A program made the translations under genes and the position numbers. From contig CAMCBV010000003.1 of the NCBI GenBank assembly GCA_945873125.1, positions 40,867-104,866 of the forward strand: a stretch of DNA of 64,000 nt, written 5' to 3'. This document shows, piece by piece, positions 39,201-47,693 of the stretch. Source of the stretch: Prosthecobacter debontii (GTDB lineage Bacteria; Verrucomicrobiota; Verrucomicrobiia; Verrucomicrobiales; Akkermansiaceae). Every line of letters starts with the position of its first letter. Positions within the stretch are counted from its first letter, which is position 1. Under the pieces are notes generated by a model. That model saw only the letters and a program-made list of their open reading frames with translations, was not told where the DNA came from and did not search any database.

Positions 39201-42200
39201 CGAGTATGAGGGCACGGAAGTTCATCTAACAGCAGCACTCGGATCGGTGATGGTCGATCGCGTATCAAAAAATTTCGGGGCTGCCATGACCGAGCTCGAT
39301 ATTTTAATGAAGCTTCAGAATGAAGATTTCCGCAAAAGAATCCGCTACGCTCGTGCAGAGGTTCTAATGGATCAGGAAAGTTATAAGGAGGCGCTCGATG
39401 AAATCGAACAAGTCCTTCGCCAAGAACCGAAACATCCCGACGCACTCATTCTTCGCGGTAAAATTCACTACGAAATGCGCAAGCTCATCGAGGCGAGTGA
39501 AATTGAACTAGGACCTTCCCAAGATAAAACCGTGATTGTTCCCGGTGAAACGGTTAAAATCAATTTGCGCGACCCCACTCTCAGTGTTTCTGGTGCTGGA
39601 TCGGAAATCGAAGTGGAAATTTGGGCCAAGTCCGGAGACCGCGAACGGGTTCTTCTCTACCAGCTCGGCGATAGCAAAGAAAAATATCGCGCCGAAGTCG
39701 CTACCGCGATCGGGGCACCCGTTGCCGGCGACAAAGTCTTGCAAATTCTCGGCGAAGACGAAATCCGCTTCGGCTACTCCCAGCGCTTCCGCGCAAAAAT
39801 GAAAGACCTTCCCGCTGATCCCGACATCGTCATTGGGGTCGCTTCGGATGCGTTTCTTTCATTCTCAGCTGGAGCATTTCCTCCCAGAGAAGGTGAGCGT
39901 CGTCTTAACATCGAAGAACTCGGCATCTCCTCCGCCCAAGCGGCTCTCGGCACCCGCACGGTTCGTCCCGGTAATCCGGTCTACATCCGAGTCACCGATC
40001 CTGATCGCAGCCTTACGACGGGCATCGATGAAGTCACCGTCGGCCTGCAAACCTCCAGCGGTGATGAAATCCGCCAACTCTCCCTCAAGGAAACCTCGCC
40101 CTTTAGCGGCGAGTTCCAAGGCATTGTTCCAACCTCCGGCGCACAGGCCATCGCCTTCGCCTCAGAGAGCGCTCCGGGCCGCGATCCCAACATGGCGATC
40201 AGCTCACGCGATTATCCCGGCTGGCAAGGCAACGTGGGAGACGCAAACAAGTCCAGAATTTTTGGTATCGATTTGAACGACAACGCTGCCATTGACAAAA
40301 TGTCCATTGATATGGGTGACGATACGACCCGTCTCAAGCGCTTCGTCCTGCAAACTTCACTCGATGGTAAAACTTGGACCACTCGCGCCCGCTATCCGGA
40401 AACCACCCCTGTTTGGGAAGGTAAACCTCACGTTTCCTCTTTCCCAACCTTTGGCGCCGCCAGCCTCACGGTCACCAAGCCAGAGAGCCGAGAGCTACCG
40501 GCGGATTGGCTGGAGCTGATGGATCTCGCTTCCAACCAAGAAAAAATCAAATATCTCTCTGCCAGAGTCGCAGGCTTGTCTGCGGCGGAATTGCCTTTCG
40601 TTGACACGGGTCATCCGGGTTACAGCGGTTTGATCCGCTATCGCGCTCTCTTCCATCAACCCGCTGCCGCCATCCGTCGCTTCCAGCTCACCGGCTATCC
40701 GGATGATGGCAACACGATTTTTCTTATCAATGGCATACCCGCTGCCGTGGATGCGGAAAGCGGCTTGCTGATCGAACGCGAACTTCCACCCGGTCTCCAC
40801 GAAATCCAAATCTGGCGCCATGATTCACGTGATAAAATCATCACGTCCAAGCCCGCCCTTCTCTGTGATGACAATGGAAAGCCCGATCTCGTACCTTGTC
40901 CAAACTCCATGTTTGACCCCGAGAAGTTCCCGGAAAATGTCAGAGATTCAATCCCGCAAGCCGCCACGATCACCGCCTCTGCCAATGCAAAACTGGATAT
41001 CGCCTTTGGTGATAAAACCCGCGCGCGCATCGTTCGCTTGGTCATCAACGGCTTTGATGGCGTCGCTCCTACGATCAAGAAGGTCACGCTCAACAATCGA
41101 GAAGGCAAGGCACTCATTCCCGTCGCGCAGGATTTCATGGAGCTGCGCCAAAACACCCAGCTTGAAGTTCTGCCGGGCGACAGTATCAGCGTCCGTTATC
41201 AAGATCCTCGCAGCGCAACTCCGAAACGTGATCGCCACGAGCAGCGGCTCAATGTTGCTTTCAATGACGCCAAAATCACCGCCTCTTTCCTCAATTACAA
41301 AGAAACGGAAAAGGGACGCGAACTTCTGCTGGAGCCCATCCGCCGCTTCCGCTTTGATGACGCGGTTGCCATCGTTATCGATGATCCGGATATGGACGCC
41401 AGTGCCGGAAAAGACATGATCGAAATCGCCGTCACCTCCTCGTCTGGCGGTAAAGCGACCATTCAAGCGATCGAGACGGAGGAACACAGCGGTCGCTTCC
41501 TCGGGCGCATCTTCCCTGTGACGGGTCAACCAGCCCGCGCATCCGAAATCCAACTCAACGAAGGCGGAACTCTAACAGCGGTTTACCGCGACACTGAAAA
41601 CCTCAGCCCTGGCATTCCTACGGATCGCGAAATCATCATCCAGCACGCGATCTACTCAGAGCCCGCGCTTTCGGCCTACAACACGACGACGAAGCCCATC
41701 GCAGTTGCTCCATCGAATCCAGAGACGCAGAAAAAATCCGATACGCCAACCCGCACGACTGGGCCGGAACTTGTTACGGAACGCAGAAGCCTGCATTTTG
41801 ATCACAGCGAGCCTTCAAAATCTCTCGTGGCTGTTCTTGGCTCAAGCGTTCGCTTCGATGTGGTTTTCCCTCACCTTGCCTTGGCGGAAAGCAGCACGGT
41901 CAATGCCTACGTCCAAACCGAAGCCGGGCGCAAAGCCAAGCAATCCGAACTTAAGCCACCCTTCGATGTTGCAGCTCCGGGAACCCTGAAGCTTACCGGC
42001 GAGCTCAAGGGCGCGAGTGTCGTCACTCCGAGCGGCTATCAACTTGCTCAAAAGCCAACCGCCCCAAGCAACGAGCCACCGCTCGAAGAAGGTCGCTTCT
42101 CTTTCTCCATCCCACTCATCCTTGGAGAAACTCCCGACCGCAGCTTCGCCACCAAATCGGCTGAATCCCTCCCCGAATCATCCATTCCGGATGGCCTGGC

Positions 42201-43704
42201 GGTCAAAGCAGGTGACATCGTCCATGTCGGCTTTCCTTACAAAGATCCTTCAGGTCAGATCAAATGGATTACCGCAAGTTTCATGGTTGAGAGTCATCCG
42301 TTTCTCGATGTGATGAATGCCAACTACACCGAATCCCTAACAAAAGCATTCGTTGGAGAAAAAATACACCTGCGCCTCATCGACCGCGGCCTTGATCGTG
42401 GGCCAGCACGCGACATGACTTCGGTCACTCTCAAGGCTGGATCGACATCCGTAAGCTACGAGCTCCAGGAGACCGAAGGCCACAGCGGTATCTTTAAATC
42501 GACTTTCGCCATTAGCTACGCGCCGGACAAACTTCCCGCAAAACTCCCGCCCGTCGCACTCAACGGTTTCCCTGTCCGCTACGGCGATAACATTGAAATT
42601 TCCTACAGCGCTAAAGACGAGACCCAATCTCATGCTGTCTCAGTCAACAAAGGAGCCGATGGGATGATCGAGCCTTTCAGCAAGCGTTTCAACGGCGATG
42701 AAATGGCTGTTCGCACCAGCTTCACGCTCGCCGAATGTTTCTTCGAACTGGCGAAAAAACACCGCGAACTCGATCAGGAAAGTCTCGCGCGCCGCGAGAT
42801 CGCCCAAGCCAGAAAACTCCTAGCTGAAGCGATCGCCACGCATCGCGATGACGATCTCCGCGCCCATGCCGAATATTTGTTAGGAAACCTCGCTCAAGAA
42901 TACGCCGACCTCGCCAAAAACGACGAATCCAAGCTTCCGATGTATCAAGACGCCCTTGCGCGATTCTCGAAAATCCCCTCCGATTACCCGGAAACCGAAT
43001 TCGCCCCCAAAGCCCAGTTCAAAACCGCGCTGGTTTATGAAAAAATGGGGGAGACGCAAAACGCCGTCGAGGAATACGTCAAACTCGCCTACAAGTATCC
43101 GAAGCACGAACTCATCCCTTCCGTGATGTCGCGCCTCGGTGCCTATTTCCAACAGACCGGCCTTGCTTTTAAAAAAGAGGCCGATGCCCTGCGCGACAAA
43201 ACCGACGATGCTTCCAAGTCCGAAGTTCTTCGCCTCGATCAACTTTCCTTTCCCGAGTTCCTGAACGCTGCCATGGTCTTTGCGAAACTGGAGGAGCGCT
43301 TCCCTGAAGACCCTCTCGCTGGCCTCGCCGGTCTGCGTGCCGGACAAAACTTCATGCGTTCCCATCATTACGGCAAGGCATTCGCCCTGTTCACCAAATG
43401 CCACGCAAACGAAAAATACGATGACCGTGAGATCCGCTCCCAAGCTCTCTACTGGAGCGGCATCTGTCAGGAACGCATGGCTGGGCTCATGTCAGAAGAC
43501 AACTATAGAGGACGCGGAGAGGCCATGGAAACCGCCTATGAAGTCTACCGCCGCGTGACTTTTGATTTCCCGGACAGCATCTGGGCAAAATATTCTCGCG
43601 GACGCCTCGCGGATCCAGCCTTCGAAAAACGCGTTGCCATCGAAAACGAAGCGCGCGAACGCATGATTGAATCCCTCAAAGAAAGCAAAAAGAACAGACG
43701 ATGA
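36295..43704 (+). CDS. Giant secreted protein (2469 aa), paralog of the preceding gene
   Basis: ATGA overlap with upstream gene; colinear similarity, e.g. 'VIVPGETVKINLRDPTLSVSGAGSEIEVEIWAKSGDRE' vs 'NIVPGERLKVTLSDPTLAVSGAGTEIEVVVWAVSGDKE', and the C-terminal TPR block. Confidence 0.9.
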   Translation: MMNFDKMNLQRITRHTLVLPLLLGLANASPLDDRIQTFRKAQTQKEADVAELLKLGIQEQRCAEAFAATRGWLTSNQSESAELLMQAAKAAEYASEWKDAVSFYRKLLKQTNLDGTRAGEAVTATYRILINHLGDPDAAYLFMREDGNRLRTYGRAHQFDAWFIAQTRSRNDVPALCGRLEALINTDAANAVKYGADVEWLCKTLESFAIADDSWLKAAGKLAALPNLPAPYKARINWVNEIVPFSKQATELFKANKPIPDTLFDKPLQAAEALVTALPYEGSILAAKGWMNYRDGHTPNLWKYTSPRRDAKTAPIIRALASMPPHQAQAVLAAPGCPQGRPVIQLFYAENGVATAEMKTLVRSLPSVFNSLTAPDTAVFDATLTVEEAKALAPSLARNPSGHAALVRAYSVAGTNTFSAVVPVLMKSEMWRFNSARAAIDLAWNSGLKREAADQAQHAAFCKQYENLGASHGQVSKQVAKEASAQDRTAAFNTLLNDLMTASPTLPDALLLWNELFKNAPPAEALTLLKTQLGNLDGDREFLFRRAVAAVPQVGGHAIYAGPQWDGFMHNGPQNASYKAAIAPLVPELQRILTAQIPTDLISDHLFAIWLHAADPKDTAAQAFMKTLIASPAYAKLNPAYHLTAADSMHFGALAMTPAMAAVDPNSVSRELLALPKDAAPAAVEVALKTVVDRVVASPTIIPVIGLQKVVALPEWTAPTRQLVLSLFKENAPLGAVVRAPGDELLVQRVIKELQDKKEWSSAETIAAGLWHASSDIAYYVHADALSLFAEAALAADHPSVAMTLALGGIRSTVGKQMAAQSSNPTYAKIIGRLKQVAGKAATEVGAVEIPVDETNPAYPIYKSNAEFVLGNEDSAWQLYLAHADQLAPIMRSLSVDYSFWLLKRNIASSRDQEAENLIKELTIWSRQAEGTLSSAQDAQLKIAYADLAFRKGALPTARAWYRKVAEAAEYEGTEVHLTAALGSVMVDRVSKNFGAAMTELDILMKLQNEDFRKRIRYARAEVLMDQESYKEALDEIEQVLRQEPKHPDALILRGKIHYEMRKLIEASEIELGPSQDKTVIVPGETVKINLRDPTLSVSGAGSEIEVEIWAKSGDRERVLLYQLGDSKEKYRAEVATAIGAPVAGDKVLQILGEDEIRFGYSQRFRAKMKDLPADPDIVIGVASDAFLSFSAGAFPPREGERRLNIEELGISSAQAALGTRTVRPGNPVYIRVTDPDRSLTTGIDEVTVGLQTSSGDEIRQLSLKETSPFSGEFQGIVPTSGAQAIAFASESAPGRDPNMAISSRDYPGWQGNVGDANKSRIFGIDLNDNAAIDKMSIDMGDDTTRLKRFVLQTSLDGKTWTTRARYPETTPVWEGKPHVSSFPTFGAASLTVTKPESRELPADWLELMDLASNQEKIKYLSARVAGLSAAELPFVDTGHPGYSGLIRYRALFHQPAAAIRRFQLTGYPDDGNTIFLINGIPAAVDAESGLLIERELPPGLHEIQIWRHDSRDKIITSKPALLCDDNGKPDLVPCPNSMFDPEKFPENVRDSIPQAATITASANAKLDIAFGDKTRARIVRLVINGFDGVAPTIKKVTLNNREGKALIPVAQDFMELRQNTQLEVLPGDSISVRYQDPRSATPKRDRHEQRLNVAFNDAKITASFLNYKETEKGRELLLEPIRRFRFDDAVAIVIDDPDMDASAGKDMIEIAVTSSSGGKATIQAIETEEHSGRFLGRIFPVTGQPARASEIQLNEGGTLTAVYRDTENLSPGIPTDREIIIQHAIYSEPALSAYNTTTKPIAVAPSNPETQKKSDTPTRTTGPELVTERRSLHFDHSEPSKSLVAVLGSSVRFDVVFPHLALAESSTVNAYVQTEAGRKAKQSELKPPFDVAAPGTLKLTGELKGASVVTPSGYQLAQKPTAPSNEPPLEEGRFSFSIPLILGETPDRSFATKSAESLPESSIPDGLAVKAGDIVHVGFPYKDPSGQIKWITASFMVESHPFLDVMNANYTESLTKAFVGEKIHLRLIDRGLDRGPARDMTSVTLKAGSTSVSYELQETEGHSGIFKSTFAISYAPDKLPAKLPPVALNGFPVRYGDNIEISYSAKDETQSHAVSVNKGADGMIEPFSKRFNGDEMAVRTSFTLAECFFELAKKHRELDQESLARREIAQARKLLAEAIATHRDDDLRAHAEYLLGNLAQEYADLAKNDESKLPMYQDALARFSKIPSDYPETEFAPKAQFKTALVYEKMGETQNAVEEYVKLAYKYPKHELIPSVMSRLGAYFQQTGLAFKKEADALRDKTDDASKSEVLRLDQLSFPEFLNAAMVFAKLEERFPEDPLAGLAGLRAGQNFMRSHHYGKAFALFTKCHANEKYDDREIRSQALYWSGICQERMAGLMSEDNYRGRGEAMETAYEVYRRVTFDFPDSIWAKYSRGRLADPAFEKRVAIENEARERMIESLKESKKNRR

Positions 43705-44030
43705 ATCAATTAGAGTCAGCGTTACTAGACGAACTCACAAACGGAGGAGATCCCGAACTTCTCCTGCGCAGCCGCACGCGCATCGATGCCGGACGCTGGT
43801 GGCGGCGCAACTCTGTTTGGATATGCGTCACGAAGTCCGAACTGATCCTTTTTGCCGTTGCGCGCCGGCGCTATGTGGAGCGCCTTCCTCTTGCTGATTG
43901 CCATAAGAGTCATTACGTGGCCGCCACTGGTGAATTAGTGATCGACTCCTCTGACGCATTGCGTATCAAGCATGTCAAACTTACTCCCCGTGAAGCTCTC
44001 AACGTATTGGATTTTCTAACAAAAAAGTAA
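43701..44030 (+). CDS. Small hypothetical protein (109 aa), translationally coupled
   Basis: ATGA overlap with upstream giant gene; co-directional with exbB. Confidence 0.65.
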   Translation: MNQLESALLDELTNGGDPELLLRSRTRIDAGRWWRRNSVWICVTKSELILFAVARRRYVERLPLADCHKSHYVAATGELVIDSSDALRIKHVKLTPREALNVLDFLTKK

Positions 44031-44058
44031 CCGTTTTCCCCAACAACACCTCAAAACT

Positions 44059-44703
44059 ATGATCGAACAAATCCTATTAGGCGGACCTCTGATGATTCCC
44101 CTGATGTTATGCAGCCTTGTCGGCATCGCCGTCGTCTATGACCGCTGGTTTTCCTTCCGGCAAAACCGCCGCATCGACATCCGCTCCCTTCGCGCCAAAG
44201 TGCAAGCCCGCCTGAGTGAAAAAAACATTGCGGGTGCCATCAGCGAGTGCGAGGCAGCCGGCGGCCCAGTCGCATCCGTTCTTCTTGCGGGACTGCGCTC
44301 ATACAAACAGCTTCGGGATAAAAATGAAGGCACAGAGACCATGCGTCTGGTCGTTGCCCAAGTCATGCAAGACTACAGCGCCCAAGCGATGAGCGTCGTC
44401 AACAAGCGTCTCGATGTTCTGACTACGATCGGCATGGCCGCGCCTCTTCTCGGCATGACCGGTACGGTGACGGGTATGATCGCGTCCTTCGCGGGTCTTG
44501 CGGAAGCGGGCAGCTCAGGTGGTGGCGGTGGCGCCGTTGCCAACGGTATCGCGGAAGCCCTCATCACCACAGCTGCAGGACTTCTCATTGCTCTTGCCGC
44601 CGTCATTCCGCAGAGCGTCTTTTTCCGCTGGGCAGATGAGATCGAACTCGCAATCGAGGAAAGCACCTGTGAGCTGGTGGAATTCATACTCACGAATCAC
44701 TAA
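44059..44703 (+). CDS. MotA/TolQ/ExbB proton channel family protein
   Basis: 'MIEQILLGGPLMIPLMLCSLVGIAVVYDRWFSFR', 'RLDVLTTIGMAAPLLGMTGTVTGMIASFAGLA...VANGIAEALITTAAGLLIALAAVIPQSVFF' diagnostic. Confidence 0.95.
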   Translation: MIEQILLGGPLMIPLMLCSLVGIAVVYDRWFSFRQNRRIDIRSLRAKVQARLSEKNIAGAISECEAAGGPVASVLLAGLRSYKQLRDKNEGTETMRLVVAQVMQDYSAQAMSVVNKRLDVLTTIGMAAPLLGMTGTVTGMIASFAGLAEAGSSGGGGGAVANGIAEALITTAAGLLIALAAVIPQSVFFRWADEIELAIEESTCELVEFILTNH

Positions 44704-44723
44704 AGCCAAAAAGCCACATTCAA

Positions 44724-45113
44724 GTGAAAAACCGCCGCTCCAGTGATATTCCCGTCGATTCGTTTTCGGATATCGCGTTTCTTCTCATCATCTACTTCAT
44801 GGTGGCGACCACACTTGTCAAAGTGAAGTCTGTTACAGCGGATCTTCCCGCCGGTGAGAAATCCACTCAGGCAAAATCAGAAAAGACCCCCATCATCAAT
44901 TTGCGCGGCGGCGAAATATTTTTTAGCGACAAGCCTGTGAAAATGGACGAGCTCAACGAGCGCTTGGCCGCCCTCGACCTGCCAAACCAAGATGGTGAAA
45001 AGCGGGTGATCATGTTGGAAGCCGCCAAGGGCACTCCTTACCAAAATTATTTTCAAGTATTGGCCTCCATCAGCGCCAATGGCGGCGTGGTTGCCATCGT
45101 CGAGGATGAATAG
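44724..45113 (+). CDS. ExbD/TolR family protein (copy 1, GTG start)
   Basis: 'DIPVDSFSDIAFLLIIYFMVATTLVKVKSVTADLPAGEKS' with TM Asp typical of ExbD/TolR. Confidence 0.92.
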   Translation: MKNRRSSDIPVDSFSDIAFLLIIYFMVATTLVKVKSVTADLPAGEKSTQAKSEKTPIINLRGGEIFFSDKPVKMDELNERLAALDLPNQDGEKRVIMLEAAKGTPYQNYFQVLASISANGGVVAIVEDE

Positions 45114-45116
45114 CCC

Positions 45117-45536
45117 ATGAAACGGTCCAAGAAAAAGAAACGTAAAACGATTCCCATACCCGTCGCGAGTATGGGTGACATTGCTTTCTTGCTCATCATC
45201 TTCTTCCTGGTTTGCAGCGAGAGCATCAAAGACAAAAGCAACCTTCCTGTCGAACTTCCAACTTCGGAGTATGTCAAGAAACCGGATATCAGTGTGATTG
45301 CATATGTGGTGATCGATGAAAATGGCGAATTGTATTTCGACGGACAACGGGTCGATAGCGCCAAAGACATCGAGTGGGGAGTGCGCGCACTCCTGACAAA
45401 TTCCGTCTCTGACGATCAACGCCACGTCCAACTCAAATGTGACAAATCCCAATCCAAGGAAGTTTTCCAGCCCGTCCTCCAAGCCATCGCCGAAGCCGGC
45501 GGCATCATCGAAGCCGTAGGCGAAACAGAACAGTAA
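45117..45536 (+). CDS. ExbD/TolR family protein (copy 2)
   Basis: 'IPIPVASMGDIAFLLIIFFLVCSESIKDKSNLPVELPTSE'. Confidence 0.92.
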   Translation: MKRSKKKKRKTIPIPVASMGDIAFLLIIFFLVCSESIKDKSNLPVELPTSEYVKKPDISVIAYVVIDENGELYFDGQRVDSAKDIEWGVRALLTNSVSDDQRHVQLKCDKSQSKEVFQPVLQAIAEAGGIIEAVGETEQ

Positions 45537-45555
45537 ATTTCACCCATTCATCATC

Positions 45556-46044
45556 ATGTCCAATCCAACTCAAGAAATCACCCCTGATCAATTGTTAGAG
45601 TCCTTTCGTGGACGAAGCCTCAAGTCCGTGATCCTTTTCACCGTTATCATCCACGTTGTGATTGTGGGCGGTACCAGCATTCCCTATCTGATGAAATCGA
45701 TCGCTGGCAAATCCAGTTCTAAGCTCAATGAAACCGATCGCACGGAACTCGCCGCACGCGAAGCGACAGACGCCTTGCGTGAAATTGCCACCAAGCACGG
45801 CATCAAGCCACAGGACCTCAGTTCCCGTATCGCCGGCGGTGCCGCACCCAAGGCAACTGTTGAAAAAGAAGAGGAAGCGCCCGCAATAAAAGAGGAGCCA
45901 GTCACGCCGGAGGCCCAGCCGACAGTCGAGCCTGAGAAGCCTAAGTCCGCGATCGAGAAGGAACTGGAAGTGAAGCAGGAAGGCCCGAAGGTGCCGGACA
46001 TCAAGGTCGAGGAAGCGAGCGAAGAAGATCTTTTCAGTAAGTAA
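45556..46044 (+). CDS. Single-TM, Pro/Glu/Lys-rich periplasmic protein (TonB-like N-terminal architecture, no recognisable TonB C-domain)
   Basis: N-terminal TM 'SVILFTVIIHVVIVGGTSIPYLM' followed by 'EEEAPAIKEEPVTPEAQPTVEPEKPKSAIEKELEVKQEGPKVPDIKVEEA'. Confidence 0.75.
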   Translation: MSNPTQEITPDQLLESFRGRSLKSVILFTVIIHVVIVGGTSIPYLMKSIAGKSSSKLNETDRTELAAREATDALREIATKHGIKPQDLSSRIAGGAAPKATVEKEEEAPAIKEEPVTPEAQPTVEPEKPKSAIEKELEVKQEGPKVPDIKVEEASEEDLFSK

Positions 46045-46079
46045 TGATCGTAAGTTTCGAATTTATCTAACGGTTTAGC

Positions 46080-47693
46080 ATGATCTTCAACAACGATACG
46101 ACGCTCCCCACGGTCAAAGTGGATGAGATTCCAACGAATCCATCTCCTCTGAAGGGACGTGTCGTGTCGATTGCTGTCGCTTCCATTTCAGTGCTCGCTG
46201 CCGCCGCCTACTACTGGCTGCCTCCAGCGTTCGCGGCCTTTCTATCAAGCAACGCGGAAGTCCAGATTCTTCTCCAAAGCAATCATACGTATGCATCTCT
46301 GAAGCTTGCCTTCCAACTCTTCGGCCTGCTGGGCATGATTTGCGCCGCGGGCGGAATCGCTGGTTTTTTCCGCAATCGGATCACTTGGAAGATTCTCCAC
46401 ATTCCTCTTTACGCCGTTTATCTTGTCGTCGGCTTCTATGTATGGGTCACATGGCAGGCATGCTTCTCCATTCTCGACAAAGGACTCAAGATTGGCGGGG
46501 AAGAACAAAACAATGCCACCATTATCCGTCTTTGGTGGAGTGTCGCATGGCCGGCCCTCGGCATGGTCGCTTTCGCTGCCTGGACACATGTCATGCTCCG
46601 CAGTCGTTCGGTTTTCGCTGCGTTTACGCGAGAAAAAGGCGACGCGATGACGGGGGACAGGGTGCTGGAAAATTTCCGGACCCACGGCTCCGATCCTCGC
46701 AACCGCCGCAGTCTCTATTTGAGTGCGCTGACGCATTTCATCATCCTCATTTTGATTCCATGGATCATGACTTTGGGTGGTTGTGTGGAAGCATACAAGG
46801 TTCCCAAGGGCAGTGGTAATCCTGTGGTTGCCATGGTTAAAATGACCAAGCCCAAAAAGAAAAAGAAACAAACGCTCTCTCTTCGCCCCAACTCGGCCAT
46901 CCTCTATGAAGTCCCTGATCTTGATGACTCACAGGTTGATCAACAGATGGAGGAACAAACCCAGGCGACCTACGCGGCAAACAATGCAAAAGCCGGGAAG
47001 ATGGGCAAGGGTGGCGGTAAGGATGGCGGCTGGCCGGAAGGCATGGACAAATATAAGATCCGTTTCATTCGCCTCGAACACAGTGGCGCGGGTTGGGATG
47101 ATGGCATGGACGAGTCGAATGCGGATATCAATTTCCTTCGCTCTTTTGCCGAAGCGACAGGATTCAAAAAAATTGCGAACAAAGGAGAGAGCCACTCCAT
47201 CGCTCTGTTGAAAAAATATCCCAAAGACGGCTTCCCTCCCTTTGTATTCCTGACAGGAAACGGCAGCATGGGTAGCGTCAGCACAGCTGATAAAAAGATC
47301 CTGCGCGATTACTGCCTGAATGGCGGCATGCTCATCGCCGATGCGGGTAGCGTGCAATTCCACAACTCTTTCATGCCATTCATTCGCTCGGTGTTTCCGG
47401 ATAAACCCCTCATCGACATTGCCGATGACGATATGCTCTATCAGGTGCCTTACACCTTCCCGGATGGAGCACCGCCTTTCTGGCGCCTCGGCGGCACACG
47501 CGCGCTCGGCATCAAGCACGAAGGCCGCTGGATCGCCTTCTATCACCCCGGTGACATGAACGGCGCATGGAAATCCCAAGGCTATACGGATGTCACTCCT
47601 GAAATGCGCGAGGCTGCGATGAACTTGGGTATCAATCTCGTCTACTATTCGTTCAATCAATGGAACGATGCGATTTCTAAAGCGAAAAAATGA
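46080..47693 (+). CDS. Membrane protein with C-terminal DUF4159 domain
   Basis: Several N-terminal TM segments; 'FIRLEHSGAGWDDG...NADINFLRSFAEATGF...FPPFVFLTGNGSMGSVSTADKKILRDYCLNGGMLIADAGSVQFHNSFMPFIRSVFPDKPL' typical of DUF4159. Confidence 0.85.
   Translation: MIFNNDTTLPTVKVDEIPTNPSPLKGRVVSIAVASISVLAAAAYYWLPPAFAAFLSSNAEVQILLQSNHTYASLKLAFQLFGLLGMICAAGGIAGFFRNRITWKILHIPLYAVYLVVGFYVWVTWQACFSILDKGLKIGGEEQNNATIIRLWWSVAWPALGMVAFAAWTHVMLRSRSVFAAFTREKGDAMTGDRVLENFRTHGSDPRNRRSLYLSALTHFIILILIPWIMTLGGCVEAYKVPKGSGNPVVAMVKMTKPKKKKKQTLSLRPNSAILYEVPDLDDSQVDQQMEEQTQATYAANNAKAGKMGKGGGKDGGWPEGMDKYKIRFIRLEHSGAGWDDGMDESNADINFLRSFAEATGFKKIANKGESHSIALLKKYPKDGFPPFVFLTGNGSMGSVSTADKKILRDYCLNGGMLIADAGSVQFHNSFMPFIRSVFPDKPLIDIADDDMLYQVPYTFPDGAPPFWRLGGTRALGIKHEGRWIAFYHPGDMNGAWKSQGYTDVTPEMREAAMNLGINLVYYSFNQWNDAISKAKK

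Noticed and set aside
40948-41553. 201-aa and 187-aa minus-strand ORFs inside the second giant gene (also 42880-43443)
   Set aside because: Antisense to the paralog region whose plus-strand translation is clearly homologous to the first giant protein.
46245-47660. Minus-strand ORFs of 208 and 243 aa opposite the DUF4159 gene
   Set aside because: Antisense shadows of a recognisable gene with TM segments and a DUF4159 domain.
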